48,794 nt of DNA, from the NCBI RefSeq assembly GCF_004745505.1, contig NZ_RKLX01000022.1, positions 1 to 48,794 on the forward strand, read 5' to 3'. Shown here one piece after another: positions 32,322-40,266 of the stretch (positions are counted from its first letter, which is position 1; the number at the start of each line of letters is the position of its first letter). Source of the stretch: Levilactobacillus suantsaiihabitans. Lineage in GTDB: Bacteria; Bacillota; Bacilli; Lactobacillales; Lactobacillaceae. The notes beneath the pieces were generated by a model. It ran no database searches and was not told the DNA's origin. It worked only from the letters and a program-made list of their open reading frames with translations. The position numbers and the translations under genes were made by a program.

Positions 32322-33104
32322 TTAGGCCTTCGTCAGGTAGTTGGCCTTGATTTGTTTGATTTGGGCTGGGGTAATCTTCAAGCCCTTCTTGATGTAGTTG
32401 TTCATGGAACCGTATTGGCCCTTCACTTCGCTGTAGAACAGGTTCAACAGCGCTGGCTTGGCCCACGTCACGTTCAATTGGGTGTTGGACAGTAAGTAAT
32501 CGCGTTGGATGTCCTTCTTGCTAACGCCCAGGATGGTGTAGAGAATGGCGGCAGAGGTCCCCGTCCGGTCCATCCCGTGGGAACAGTGGAATAACAGCGC
32601 GCCTTTCTTGTTCTTGGCGGCCGCAACTAAGAACTTGTGGTAGCTCTTCTTAGCGGCAGGCTTATTCGCCATATCCCGGTACATGCCCTCATCATCGTTA
32701 TCGTAGTTGGACTTGGTCCCTAAGATGGAGGAGCCTAAGTATTTGGCACCAGCGATCTTCACGTCTGGTTTTTCGGCAATCTGCGCCTTGGTTCTTAAGT
32801 CAAAGACTTCTTTGACATGGTACTTCTTAGCCAATTTCTTGGTGTCAGCCTTCGTCAGTTTGTCTAGCGAATCACTCCGCAATAAACGGTCCTTCTTCAC
32901 GCGTTGACCGGTCTTGGTCTTGTACCCACCCAGGTCACGGACGTTTTCCGCTCCCTGTAATTTGATCGGTGCATTGACCTTCTTGGAAATTGCTGGCTGT
33001 AAAGCCGCGTCTGCTTGGGTCGTGGCTGCTTGTGCGGGAGCGACTCCTACCCCGAGTAAAACTAATGAGCAACTAATTGAAGCTAACATGGCACGAACTT
33101 TCAT
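32322..33104 (-). CDS. Secreted protein-tyrosine phosphatase family protein
   Basis: 260-residue exported phosphatase (Y_phosphatase3 type, related to Listeria LipA and Mycobacterium PtpB). The signal peptide ends around AQAA (residues 1-27). The motif NVRDLGGYKTKTGQRVKKDRLLRSDSL (about 54-80) is the family signature before the active site. The phosphate loop is LLFHCSHGMDRTGTSAAIL, i.e. HC-X5-R with Cys, Asp and Arg in place (about 170-188), so activity on phosphotyrosine or phosphoinositide is expected. AAAGGGG lies upstream of the ATG. It is monocistronic with a strong terminator. Its extracellular substrate is unknown. Confidence 0.9.
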   Translation of the reverse strand: MKVRAMLASISCSLVLLGVGVAPAQAATTQADAALQPAISKKVNAPIKLQGAENVRDLGGYKTKTGQRVKKDRLLRSDSLDKLTKADTKKLAKKYHVKEVFDLRTKAQIAEKPDVKIAGAKYLGSSILGTKSNYDNDDEGMYRDMANKPAAKKSYHKFLVAAAKNKKGALLFHCSHGMDRTGTSAAILYTILGVSKKDIQRDYLLSNTQLNVTWAKPALLNLFYSEVKGQYGSMNNYIKKGLKITPAQIKQIKANYLTKA

Positions 33105-33207
33105 AGAAATTGATATCCCCTTTCTGTGATAAGTTCACTTTACCAAGGCTACGTAAATTTTTCGCAAGCTTCTTGTAAACTTTGTGTATTAATCGTTGTG
33201 GGTATTA

Positions 33208-33357
33208 TTAATATTTTAATACTGAGGGATTTGTGCGTGGCAAATGTTCGTGAAACAGTTCTGTCGCTGTTTCATTAATTACTTGGTAATAGTGGTTAAT
33301 CCGCTCGACCGAAAATGGCTTTGTTGGCTGGATGCTAATATTTTCTTTAAAGATCCA
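33208..33357 (-). pseudogene. Open frame after the ATPase stop: frameshift extension or gene remnant
   Basis: On the minus strand, in the +1 frame, about 49 codons stay open past the ATPase stop: KENISIQPTKPFSVER, then INHYYQVINETATELF, then HEHLPRTNPSVLKY and stop at 33208. The composition looks like real protein, but there is no ATG/GTG/TTG start near its beginning and no ribosome site. The ATPase ends CTT TAA A, so a +1 slip from CUU to UUU at the stop, as at the known prfB site CUU UGA C, would join the frames exactly. A decayed downstream gene is equally possible. Confidence 0.35.
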
Positions 33358-34555
33358 TCAATGATGTTAACATCCCATCCGCATCAATGATTGGTGTGGC
33401 ACCAAATCGTCCTTCAATGTAGCGCTTCATGTAACTGATTCCCTGGCGCGACGTGTTTCGCGAATCTCTGAAGTCAAAGATAGAACGCAACTCGCTGATT
33501 CCCTGGAATCCCTTCTCGACCAAGTAGATTTGATCCACGCGTAGTGCTGAATCTAGGAGTGGCAAGTCATGAGTCGTCAGGATAACTTGGTTCTGATTGG
33601 CCGCGAAATTAAAAATTTTAACCAAGGCTTGCGACAACGCTAAATGTAAAGAATCGCCAAACCCATCGACTAACAACGTCTTGCCATCGCCGGTTAGCTT
33701 CGCATTAATCATGGATAACGCCATCAACAAAAGTTGCCGTGTTCCCCGTGACTCACTGGTCAATGTCATCTTCTTGTCCTTACCCGTATACTGGCCGTCT
33801 GTGTCATAAACCTTGTGCCCCATCAAAAGTTGGGGTCTATCCCCCTCAAGTAGATCACTATCAACAATATTAAAATCGGCAAAATGTAAAAATCGCAATA
33901 GTTGTTGCTTAACCCGTTTATTTCTCACCAAAACAGCCAATTCTTCAGGAATTTCGGCCTCATCAAAATCGGCCACAAAAACTAGATCCTCAGCGAACCA
34001 GGTCATGACAGCAATGGCCGCAGCATCATTATTTTGCTGTGCCATAAACAGAAACAAGGTATTGGCCTTGGTTCGCTCCGCCACTTCAGTTAAGGCTGAC
34101 GGCAGCGTTAGAAATTTCTGCCCCACCCGTTCAAAGTAAACCGTCTCTCGGTTACCATGAACCTTAATCAGGGCTTCGTGTTGAATCGTCTTTTGATCAT
34201 ACGAAAACTCATATCGATACTCAGCGTTACCCTGTTTAAAATCCACTGCGAACCGCGTCTCAGCATTACCCGAATCCGCATCCAATAGGAATGGTGTCGC
34301 TGGTAAAGCATCTGTTGCCTTGGCTGGATTGTTTAAGACCATTTGCTGCATGGTCTTGATTCCCGCTAACAAATTCGATTTTCCAGCACCGTTGGCCCCA
34401 AATATCAGCAAACTTTTTAAAACGGCAGTCCGACCAATGTCCAGCGTATTGGTTCGCTTATATTTACTGAGCCGCTCACCTACCTCGGCGGATAAAGTCG
34501 TTTCAGTCTTAAATGATTTAAAGTTTTCCATGGTGAAATCAATCAGCACCATCAT
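33347..34555 (-). CDS. RloA/AbiL-like AAA ATPase, Walker B glutamate replaced
   Basis: 402-residue ATPase of the AAA_15/AAA_21 group found in anti-phage and abortive-infection modules (RloA, AbiLi, related to OLD/SMC heads). VLIDFTMENFKSFKTETTLSAE is the typical beta-strand start; Walker A is IFGANGAGKSNLL (about residues 51-63); the ABC-like signature is SESRGTRQLLLMAL (about 268-281); Walker B is KTLLVDGFGDSLH (about 294-306); the switch histidine is in VILTTHDLPLLDS. The usual VDE of Walker B reads VDG, so hydrolysis may be impaired. The expected RloB partner is not downstream. The gene and its surroundings are clearly more AT-rich than their neighbours, suggesting transfer. Two adjacent ATGs or a GTG could be the start. 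Confidence 0.8.
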   Translation of the reverse strand: MMVLIDFTMENFKSFKTETTLSAEVGERLSKYKRTNTLDIGRTAVLKSLLIFGANGAGKSNLLAGIKTMQQMVLNNPAKATDALPATPFLLDADSGNAETRFAVDFKQGNAEYRYEFSYDQKTIQHEALIKVHGNRETVYFERVGQKFLTLPSALTEVAERTKANTLFLFMAQQNNDAAAIAVMTWFAEDLVFVADFDEAEIPEELAVLVRNKRVKQQLLRFLHFADFNIVDSDLLEGDRPQLLMGHKVYDTDGQYTGKDKKMTLTSESRGTRQLLLMALSMINAKLTGDGKTLLVDGFGDSLHLALSQALVKIFNFAANQNQVILTTHDLPLLDSALRVDQIYLVEKGFQGISELRSIFDFRDSRNTSRQGISYMKRYIEGRFGATPIIDADGMLTSLMDL

Positions 34556-34713
34556 TCACCCCTTTTTAAAGCGATACTGTATTGTCGCATTTAACGAAGT
34601 TTTTTTGTGATTATGTGCATCATAATTATCTAAATTCATGATGATCGTTAATATAATCCCGTTAATATAATCCACTAAAATGTAATTATTAGACATGTTT
34701 TTTGAAATAAGCT

Positions 34714-34752
34714 AAAAAAGCCAGCTCACAAAAATTTAGCGTGAGCTGGCTT
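34714..34752 (-). terminator. Terminator of the secreted SH3-like protein gene
   Basis: AAGCCAGCTCAC pairs with GTGAGCTGGCTT around an 11-base loop and is followed on the minus strand by TTTTTT. The remainder of 34556-34859 is AT-rich, with repeated GTTAATATAATCC at about 34648-34675, and contains no gene. Confidence 0.8.
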
Positions 34753-34859
34753 CGGCGTCAATTTTTAGTTTCACTGCTAATTAGCCAACATCTAAAACAT
34801 GTTCACGTGTACAAGTACTCATCTCACTAAATTGAAAATTCAATCAACCCAATAATTAT

Positions 34860-35579
34860 CTAATTACCAAATGTCGCAATACTTTGATCTATTTCTTGAC
34901 GTAAAACTTGTACAGCAATGACAACTTCCTCCCCATTACGACCGTTAAGTGCATCATCTAAGTCGTTGTAAGAATCCAAGATTTCCTTTTCATCACTTCC
35001 ATAACGTCCCTTAAACAAGCGATACGTTTGAATAACGCCTTGAATGTCAGCCGGATTATTGGCATCCAAGTATCCCATCTCATCAATCACGTGATATAAA
35101 TCTCGACCACTAGCGCCATCATGATACGCAGCCTTATAGCTCATATGCACAAACATCCCCAACGCATTATCCTGCACCTCTTGTGACATCCCCATCACAA
35201 TCTTCTTCATCGCCGCAATATCTTTCTTCTGCCGCGAGTAAGTGGGTTGCTTGACCAGGTTCTTGTGCCAGACCCAGCCCTTCACGTTGCCGGCCTTATT
35301 CTTCACGTAGTAATACTTCACGACCTTGCCGTTACTCTTGCGGATCTTGGCGGACTTGTAAGTATAGAAATTCGTTCGCAAATACTTGCTGGCCTTATGG
35401 ACCCGCTTCTTTAGCTTGGTATTCTTATAGAAATACCCACCACTGACCTTGTAGGCCCGTTTCTTCATCTTCTTAGTCTGCAAGACCCGCGTTTTGGCCT
35501 GAGCTGGCACCGTTTCGGCGGCCGTGGCCCCCATGGTCACTAACGCTAAGGCTGCGACTAGCACTGTTTTGACTCGCAT
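34860..35579 (-). CDS. Secreted protein with SH3b/SLAP-like repeat domain
   Basis: 239-residue exported protein: signal peptide to about residue 28 (PAQAKT), then a lysine/tyrosine-rich domain YKVSGGYFYKNTKLKKRVHKASKYL ... NKAGNVKGWVWHKNLVK (about 42-112) like the wall-binding SH3/SLAP modules of lactobacilli, and an acidic helical C-terminal half of unknown type. Codon use changes in the middle: the 5' half is GC-rich like the host, while the 3' half (34860-35200) is AT-rich like the neighbouring ATPase island. That suggests a fusion of a resident wall-binding domain to an acquired tail. Function unknown. Confidence 0.75.
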   Translation of the reverse strand: MRVKTVLVAALALVTMGATAAETVPAQAKTRVLQTKKMKKRAYKVSGGYFYKNTKLKKRVHKASKYLRTNFYTYKSAKIRKSNGKVVKYYYVKNKAGNVKGWVWHKNLVKQPTYSRQKKDIAAMKKIVMGMSQEVQDNALGMFVHMSYKAAYHDGASGRDLYHVIDEMGYLDANNPADIQGVIQTYRLFKGRYGSDEKEILDSYNDLDDALNGRNGEEVVIAVQVLRQEIDQSIATFGN

Positions 35580-35756
35580 CTATGTCTCCCACTTTCCTGG
35601 AAAAATTTTAAACCAATCCTTTTCCCAGTATAGCGACCCATCCCGGCCGTTAAAAATACGGTGGACGGGCAACGTGACGTGCCGAGTTACCCGGAAATTT
35701 CCGTAAACAAATAGCCAGCCCCCAAACACTTAGGCTGACTGACTGTTTAACGTTCT

Positions 35757-36176
35757 AAAGATTGAAAGACGAAGATCAGCTGGAACAATTGTTATCACAT
35801 GCTTCATGACATCAAAGATAGTCGTTTACAGCCTCACCAGGCAAACTGGTCGCCTACCGTTCGCCAAAATAGTGCCAGCCAGTAACAGTCATCTTAACCC
35901 CAGATAGTAGTTGCATTGACGACTAATCTTTCATCAACACCGTGCTGCTGATAGCCATCAATCCTGCCGGAGGCAGCCAGGATGGAACCAGCTGTGTCGG
36001 CGGTGTTGGCTGAGGTTTTTTCTCAGCCTACAGCGCGGGACGACTTGAGAGACTGGCAGGTTTTGCCAGGCTTTCAAGCGAGGCGAAAGACCGCTCCTCA
36101 GGCTGGAGCCGTTCCCCAGAGCAGGTCCCACCCTAGCCTGACGCAGGCGCCTGGTTTCATCAATTTTAGGTTCAAC
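35757..36176. mobile_element. MITE-like element, internally deleted copy
   Basis: About 420 bp homologous to the 22366 and 25323 elements: left end AAAGATTGAAAGACGA, right end GGTTCAACCTT. The whole central palindrome is missing (TTCGCCAAAATAGTGCC bridges it). Candidate degraded target duplication: AACGTTCTA at left versus AGTGTTCTA at right. The right end touches the padR stop codon. Confidence 0.7.
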
Positions 36177-36180
36177 CTTT

Positions 36181-36720
36181 TTAGTGTTCTAACAACTGGT
36201 TCAACCAGTCGACGTAGTACTGTTCGCGCCCAATTGCGTGGTCCAAGATCAGGTAGTGGCCGTACGCCTGGTCAATGGCGGCCTGGTCGGGAAAGACCGT
36301 TTGGCGCCGCTGCTTGAGGTGGGCCAACTGGGTCCGATGCAAGACGGCTTGTTCCTGCAACATCGGCTGGAGCCGCGGGTCGTCGGCCGACTTGATAAAG
36401 TAGAGTTTCAAAATAAATTCATCCTTGGTCGCCGCCAGCTCTGGTGAGGGTTCGCTGACCCAGGCCACCAGTTTCTCGTGACCGGACGGCGTCAAAGAGT
36501 ACTGTTTCTTTGCCAGTTTTTCCCCGGCAATCGTATCTTCATGGGTAATCTCCCCCGCCGTTTCCAGCCGCTTGAGCATCGGGTAAATTTGACTGTGCTG
36601 GGCCTGCCAAAACTCGCCAATTTCATTTTCAAACGCCTTCGCTAGGTCGTAACCCGTTTGGGGGCGCTGATTCAAAAGGCCTAAGATGATGTATTGCAAT
36701 CGATTACGCTGACCGATGAT
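36181..36720 (-). CDS. padR: PadR family repressor of phenolic acid decarboxylase
   Basis: About 180-residue winged-helix repressor that releases the padC promoter when hydroxycinnamic acids such as p-coumarate accumulate. RLQYIILGLLNQRPQTGYDLAKAFENEIGEFWQAQHSQIYPMLKRLETAGEI is the PadR DNA-binding domain; a C-terminal helical dimerisation domain follows (LKLYFIKSAD ... DWLNQLLEH). The start is odd: AAGGGAG at 36727-36733 sits six bases before ATC (Ile-Ile-Gly-Gln), not ATG. Other options are CTG at 36726, TTG at 36699, or a TTG at 36801 without a ribosome site. It is divergent from padC. A mobile element abuts its stop codon. Confidence 0.85.
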   Translation of the reverse strand: MIGQRNRLQYIILGLLNQRPQTGYDLAKAFENEIGEFWQAQHSQIYPMLKRLETAGEITHEDTIAGEKLAKKQYSLTPSGHEKLVAWVSEPSPELAATKDEFILKLYFIKSADDPRLQPMLQEQAVLHRTQLAHLKQRRQTVFPDQAAIDQAYGHYLILDHAIGREQYYVDWLNQLLEH

Positions 36721-36794
36721 TGCCAGCTCCCTTCTATGACGTGTCGTTCTCTCTTCATTGAACCAGTTCCCCCGCAAAACTGCAAGGAAAATTC

Positions 36795-36823
36795 TTGACA
36801 AGTCGGCGTATTGCCGTTATAGT
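36795..36823 (+). promoter_or_regulatory. padC promoter
   Basis: Consensus TTGACA (36795-36800) and TATAGT (36818-36823) with exactly 17 bases between. Transcription would begin near 36830, just before the PadR operator. Confidence 0.88.
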
Positions 36824-36838
36824 AATCAAGTAAATTAA

Positions 36839-36860
36839 AACATGTAATTAATTACATGTT
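36839..36860. promoter_or_regulatory. PadR operator
   Basis: A perfect 22-bp palindrome centred on the TAATTA core contains ATGT-N8-ACAT, the binding pattern known for PadR. It lies about 10 bases after the predicted padC transcription start, so bound PadR would block elongation or initiation. Confidence 0.85.
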
Positions 36861-36888
36861 CACTCGCAGAATAGAAGGAGATTTTCAC

Positions 36889-37425
36889 ATGACTAAAACA
36901 TTTAAAACGCTTGATGATTTCTTAGGCACCCACTTCATTTACACCTATGACAACGGCTGGGAATACGAATGGTACGCCAAGAACGACCACACCGTCGACT
37001 ACCGCATCCACGGCGGCATGGTCGCTGGCCGCTGGGTGACCGATCAGGAAGCCAACATCGTGATGCTGGTTCCCGGTATCTACAAGGTGGCCTGGACGGA
37101 ACCCACTGGGACCGACGTGGCCTTAGATTTCGTCCCTAATGAAGGCAAGTTAAACGGGACCATCTTCTTCCCCAAGTGGGTCCAAGACCATCCCGAAATC
37201 ACGGTCACTTACCAAAACGAACACATCGACGTGATGGAAGCCGCCCGGGAAAAGTACGCCACTTACCCGAAGCTGGTCGTCCCTGAATTCGCCAAGATCA
37301 CTTACATGGGCGACGCTGGCCAAAACAACGAGGACGTCATCAGCGAAGCGCCTTACCCTAGCTTGCCCGACGACATCCGCGCCGGTAAGTACTTCGACGC
37401 CAATTACAAGCGGATCAATAAGTAA
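36889..37425 (+). CDS. padC: Phenolic acid decarboxylase
   Basis: 178-residue cytosolic enzyme that decarboxylates p-coumaric, ferulic and caffeic acids to vinyl phenols without cofactor, a detoxification step. The sequence is typical from end to end: [27 protein letters not shown] (residues 6-32) with the catalytic Tyr pair, [14 protein letters not shown] (substrate Arg), [12 protein letters not shown] with the catalytic Glu, and [17 protein letters not shown] 36889 follows GAAGGAG; the longer frame to 36856 runs through the operator and is not used. It is controlled by PadR and followed by a terminator. The tannase gene beyond, which yields gallate, suggests shared phenolic metabolism. Confidence 0.96.
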   Translation: MTKTFKTLDDFLGTHFIYTYDNGWEYEWYAKNDHTVDYRIHGGMVAGRWVTDQEANIVMLVPGIYKVAWTEPTGTDVALDFVPNEGKLNGTIFFPKWVQDHPEITVTYQNEHIDVMEAAREKYATYPKLVVPEFAKITYMGDAGQNNEDVISEAPYPSLPDDIRAGKYFDANYKRINK

Positions 37426-37435
37426 TTATTGCTGG

Positions 37436-37481
37436 AAAAAGGACACTGACATTTGCCGATTACGACAGTCAGTGTCCTTTT
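37436..37481. terminator. Bidirectional terminator between padC and tannase
   Basis: AAAAGGACACTGAC pairs with GTCAGTGTCCTTTT around an 18-base loop. It serves the convergent padC and tannase genes. Confidence 0.87.
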
Positions 37482-37492
37482 CGATTGACTAA

Positions 37493-39172
37493 TTATTTAG
37501 CGATGCTATCGACCCACATAAACATGTTCGTCATGTCGTAGTCCCCAGCATGCCCCGTGTTCCATTGCACGTGATAGTTGACGTCAACACCTGCGTTCTT
37601 GAGTTTTTGCGCGAGTAGCGTTGGCACAGCGACTGACGTATTGCTATCTGTTTCACCATAACGAATCCAGAAATGCTTAGCCATCGTGGCTTGAGACTTC
37701 CGGCCAATGTAGGCCATCGGATTCATTAATTTAATGATACTGCTGTCAGCCATCGTCGCCCCACTCTTGGTGTTACGTTGCTGACTGAATTTGGTAAAGT
37801 GCTTAGCATTGGTGGTACTGTCGCCAAACTCAATATTCTCTGCCTGACTGACGTTCAGCGCATCGAAGGCCGGTGGCGTCTTGGAACGGCCAACTGACTT
37901 GAAGTACTTCGTCAAGTTCACATCGGTAACCTTGCCATTCTTAATCGTCAACCAAGGATATTTGCTAGTCTTAATGGTGATTCCCTTATTCAAGGCCGTT
38001 TGCGCCGAATTCATGATTTCTTTTTTAATCAACGTTGCAAATGAACCAGTACCGTCACTGTTTAGTTTCAGTGTCTGACCATTGGCCTTGATACCAGCTT
38101 GATTGACGTAGCTAACAAAATCTTGTTTCAACTGCTTAGACAGCTTCTTTTGCTTATTGGTCAGCTTGGTTTGGCTGTTGGAAGCCCCAGGGGTCATGCT
38201 GGCTCCGCTAATGTTGTTGACTCCGTTAAATTCCCATTCGTAGGCCGTGTTGGCATTGTTCAAATTTGTGATGGGGGCAAAAACAAAGGCAGCAAAGATA
38301 CTATCGCTGGTATTCGCAGCGCCAATCGCCTTGAGGTAAGGCTTGTACTCGGCGTTGTTCCCTGTCGAGCCCAACAATGCGGACATGGCGCCTCCCGCAC
38401 TAGTCCCGTCGGAAATAATTTTATTGGTATTACCAGCTAACCGTGACTGATTGAATTTCAAATACCGAACTGCCGCCTTCAAATCAACAATCGCGGCTGG
38501 CGCCTTCCCAGTATATTTACCGCTTTGCTTGGTATCACGCCCCCGAGCTCCTGGTGCGGCAACCACGTACCCCTTAGCCAACGCGGCCTGTGTCGCACTC
38601 GTACTGGAGGCACCCCCATTGGCATTGAGGTTGCTACTGCCACTAGGTGCCTTGCCTGTAGGCTTGCTACCTTGCATCTTGCCGCTCAATTTATTACCGG
38701 CTGGTGCACCACCACTCATTGCACCGGCTGTTAGTGTTCCCGCTGTCCCAGCCATGTATCCGCCAATATTGTTTGGCATGAAGATGGGCGCCGTGGACTT
38801 GGAATAACCATTAATTTTCTTGTTGTGGAAATACTTCTCCGGCACGTAAATATTCATACTTTGATATTTCGTATTGACCGGCTTGCTAACGTAAACGAGG
38901 TTCGTGTAACAGCGGACCTTAATTTTTTGCTTGTTTACCGTAATGGTTTTGGTCGTGTACTTTTTGGTGTTCAGTTTTAGACTCCGCGTTTTGCCACTGT
39001 AAGTCGTCCCCCCACGATAGTAGCTCACCTTGTGCTTATAAGTCACCTGGCTCAACGTACCACTGGGACTACTGGTTGTGGCTTTCTTGGCCGTTTGGTT
39101 ACTGCTGCAAGCCGATAAGCTCAGCACCGCTGTCATCGCCAAAGACAGCGCTATCATCTTCCGTCTAATCAT
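37493..39172 (-). CDS. Tannase (tannin acylhydrolase), lipoprotein
   Basis: About 559-residue surface lipoprotein of the bacterial tannase family, hydrolysing galloyl esters such as gallotannins and methyl gallate. The signal peptide ends in the lipobox LSAC followed by a Ser/Thr linker. SMNIYVPEKYF is the usual beta start; VVAAPGARGRD and the nucleophile elbow ISDGTSAGGAMSALLGSTG (GTSAGG) are clear; NTGHAGDYDM carries the catalytic His. A Gly/Ser/Lys-rich low-complexity insert (about residues 155-200) is unusual. ATG 39172 follows GGAGG by eight bases. The gene converges on padC across a shared terminator. Base composition is somewhat more AT-rich than its neighbours. Which tannase subtype it represents cannot be settled without alignment. 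Confidence 0.88.
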   Translation of the reverse strand: MIRRKMIALSLAMTAVLSLSACSSNQTAKKATTSSPSGTLSQVTYKHKVSYYRGGTTYSGKTRSLKLNTKKYTTKTITVNKQKIKVRCYTNLVYVSKPVNTKYQSMNIYVPEKYFHNKKINGYSKSTAPIFMPNNIGGYMAGTAGTLTAGAMSGGAPAGNKLSGKMQGSKPTGKAPSGSSNLNANGGASSTSATQAALAKGYVVAAPGARGRDTKQSGKYTGKAPAAIVDLKAAVRYLKFNQSRLAGNTNKIISDGTSAGGAMSALLGSTGNNAEYKPYLKAIGAANTSDSIFAAFVFAPITNLNNANTAYEWEFNGVNNISGASMTPGASNSQTKLTNKQKKLSKQLKQDFVSYVNQAGIKANGQTLKLNSDGTGSFATLIKKEIMNSAQTALNKGITIKTSKYPWLTIKNGKVTDVNLTKYFKSVGRSKTPPAFDALNVSQAENIEFGDSTTNAKHFTKFSQQRNTKSGATMADSSIIKLMNPMAYIGRKSQATMAKHFWIRYGETDSNTSVAVPTLLAQKLKNAGVDVNYHVQWNTGHAGDYDMTNMFMWVDSIAK

Positions 39173-39347
39173 CTGATTTGCCTCCATATCAAAGTTGATT
39201 CAAGCTTAGTATACCCAAAATCGTTTTAAATATCAGTATTTATATTGGGTAACTTATCCAGCGGGTTACCGAATTTATTGAGAGGCATTTTATCCCCAGG
39301 TTGCGGTATACTGAGGGCAAATCCCTCAGAAAGTAGGTCATAGACTG

Positions 39348-39806
39348 ATGGCAAATTATATTAAAGAAATTCGCGAACTGGTCGGTCATAAGCCGCTGAT
39401 TTTAAATGCTTCGGCGGGCATCGTCGCCAACGACCAGCAGGAAGTTCTGCTCAATCTGCGGACGGACACCCACAACTGGAGCCTGCCCGGTGGCTACCTG
39501 GAATACGGCGAGTCCTTTGCCACCGCGATGGTTCGCGAGTACAAGGAAGACGCCGGTCTGGATGTAAAAGTGGTCAAGTCTCTGGGCATCTTCGATCAAG
39601 GTTTCACGAAATACCCCAACGGCGACGTCACCCAGGTCATTTCACAACTCTACTTGGTTCAGCCCATCGGCGGCCACACCCTAGATGAGGCGACAGACGA
39701 AACCTTGGATTTAAAATACTTTCCGTTAGACCAGCTGCCCCCACTGCTGAATCAGCAGACGGCCGACATGTTGGCCGCGGCCAAGACTTACTTTGACCAG
39801 CTATGA
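39348..39806 (+). CDS. Nudix hydrolase
   Basis: 152-residue cytosolic pyrophosphohydrolase. The Nudix box runs GGYLEYGESFATAMVREYKEDAGLDV (about residues 46-71), with REYKED in place of the usual REUxEE, an Asp-for-Glu change that may still bind metal. Preceding ASAGIVANDQQEVLLNLRTDTHNWSLPGG is typical of the ADP-ribose pyrophosphatase/MutT-like group. Substrate unknown. The ribosome site (AGTAGGTC) is weak. It stands alone in direct orientation before a spacer. Confidence 0.9.
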   Translation: MANYIKEIRELVGHKPLILNASAGIVANDQQEVLLNLRTDTHNWSLPGGYLEYGESFATAMVREYKEDAGLDVKVVKSLGIFDQGFTKYPNGDVTQVISQLYLVQPIGGHTLDEATDETLDLKYFPLDQLPPLLNQQTADMLAAAKTYFDQL

Positions 39807-39830
39807 CTGGCATCATGCTCTGCAAAAATA

Positions 39831-40007
39831 ATGCTACGGACGTATCGACCGCTTTTCTCTTATTTTTCAAAGGACCAATCCTTAGCTTTGACTCTGCTTG
39901 CCATCCCCCAATCAGATGTGATTGATTCTATCACCGAAGTTGCGGATGTAATGAACAATAGTAACCCGTCACAGGTGGTACCGTTGACGCCTTTGAACGG
40001 AAATTAA
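39831..40007 (+). CDS. Candidate 58-codon small ORF after the Nudix gene
   Basis: ATG 39831 to TAA 40007 encodes MLRTYRPLFSYFSKDQSLAL, then TLLAIPQSDVIDSITEVADV, then MNNSNPSQVVPLTPLNGN. The amino-acid pattern looks protein-like, and the frame is the same as that of the Nudix gene, open from its TGA stop at 39804. There is no ribosome site, so it may be a real small gene, a lost C-terminal domain of the Nudix protein, or chance. No homologue is recognised. Confidence 0.25.
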   Translation: MLRTYRPLFSYFSKDQSLALTLLAIPQSDVIDSITEVADVMNNSNPSQVVPLTPLNGN

Positions 40008-40053
40008 ATTCATGACACATAGTCTATCTTTCATAATTGTTTTCATAAACACT

Positions 40054-40094
40054 AAATCCCCTGTAAGCGTAATTTTCCGTTTGCAGGGGATTTT
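40054..40094. terminator. Hairpin terminator upstream of the zinc-ribbon cluster
   Basis: AAATCCCCTGTAAGCG pairs with CGTTTGCAGGGGATTT around an eight-base loop, ending in TTTT. It isolates the zinc-ribbon cluster from the Nudix gene. Confidence 0.75.
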
Positions 40095-40266
40095 AGTGCA
40101 CCAAGCATCGGTTACAATCACTGCCAGCAACTCGGCTGATCTACGAAATCTGCTAGACACTGCCGATAACGGCCCCACACCTGTCAACTCATTTGTGAAA
40201 ACCAACCACCCACTAGACCGGGATTGGCGTATAATAATAAACGTAGCAAAAACTTAAGAAACCATT

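Noticed and set aside
34797-34820. parS-like ATGTTCACGTGTACA
   Set aside because: One base shorter between the arms and mismatched to the 16-bp consensus, so not counted as a third parS.
39974-39990. T-box-like AGGTGGTACCG
   Set aside because: No stem I, specifier loop or terminator around it; it lies within the candidate small ORF and before an unrelated hairpin.
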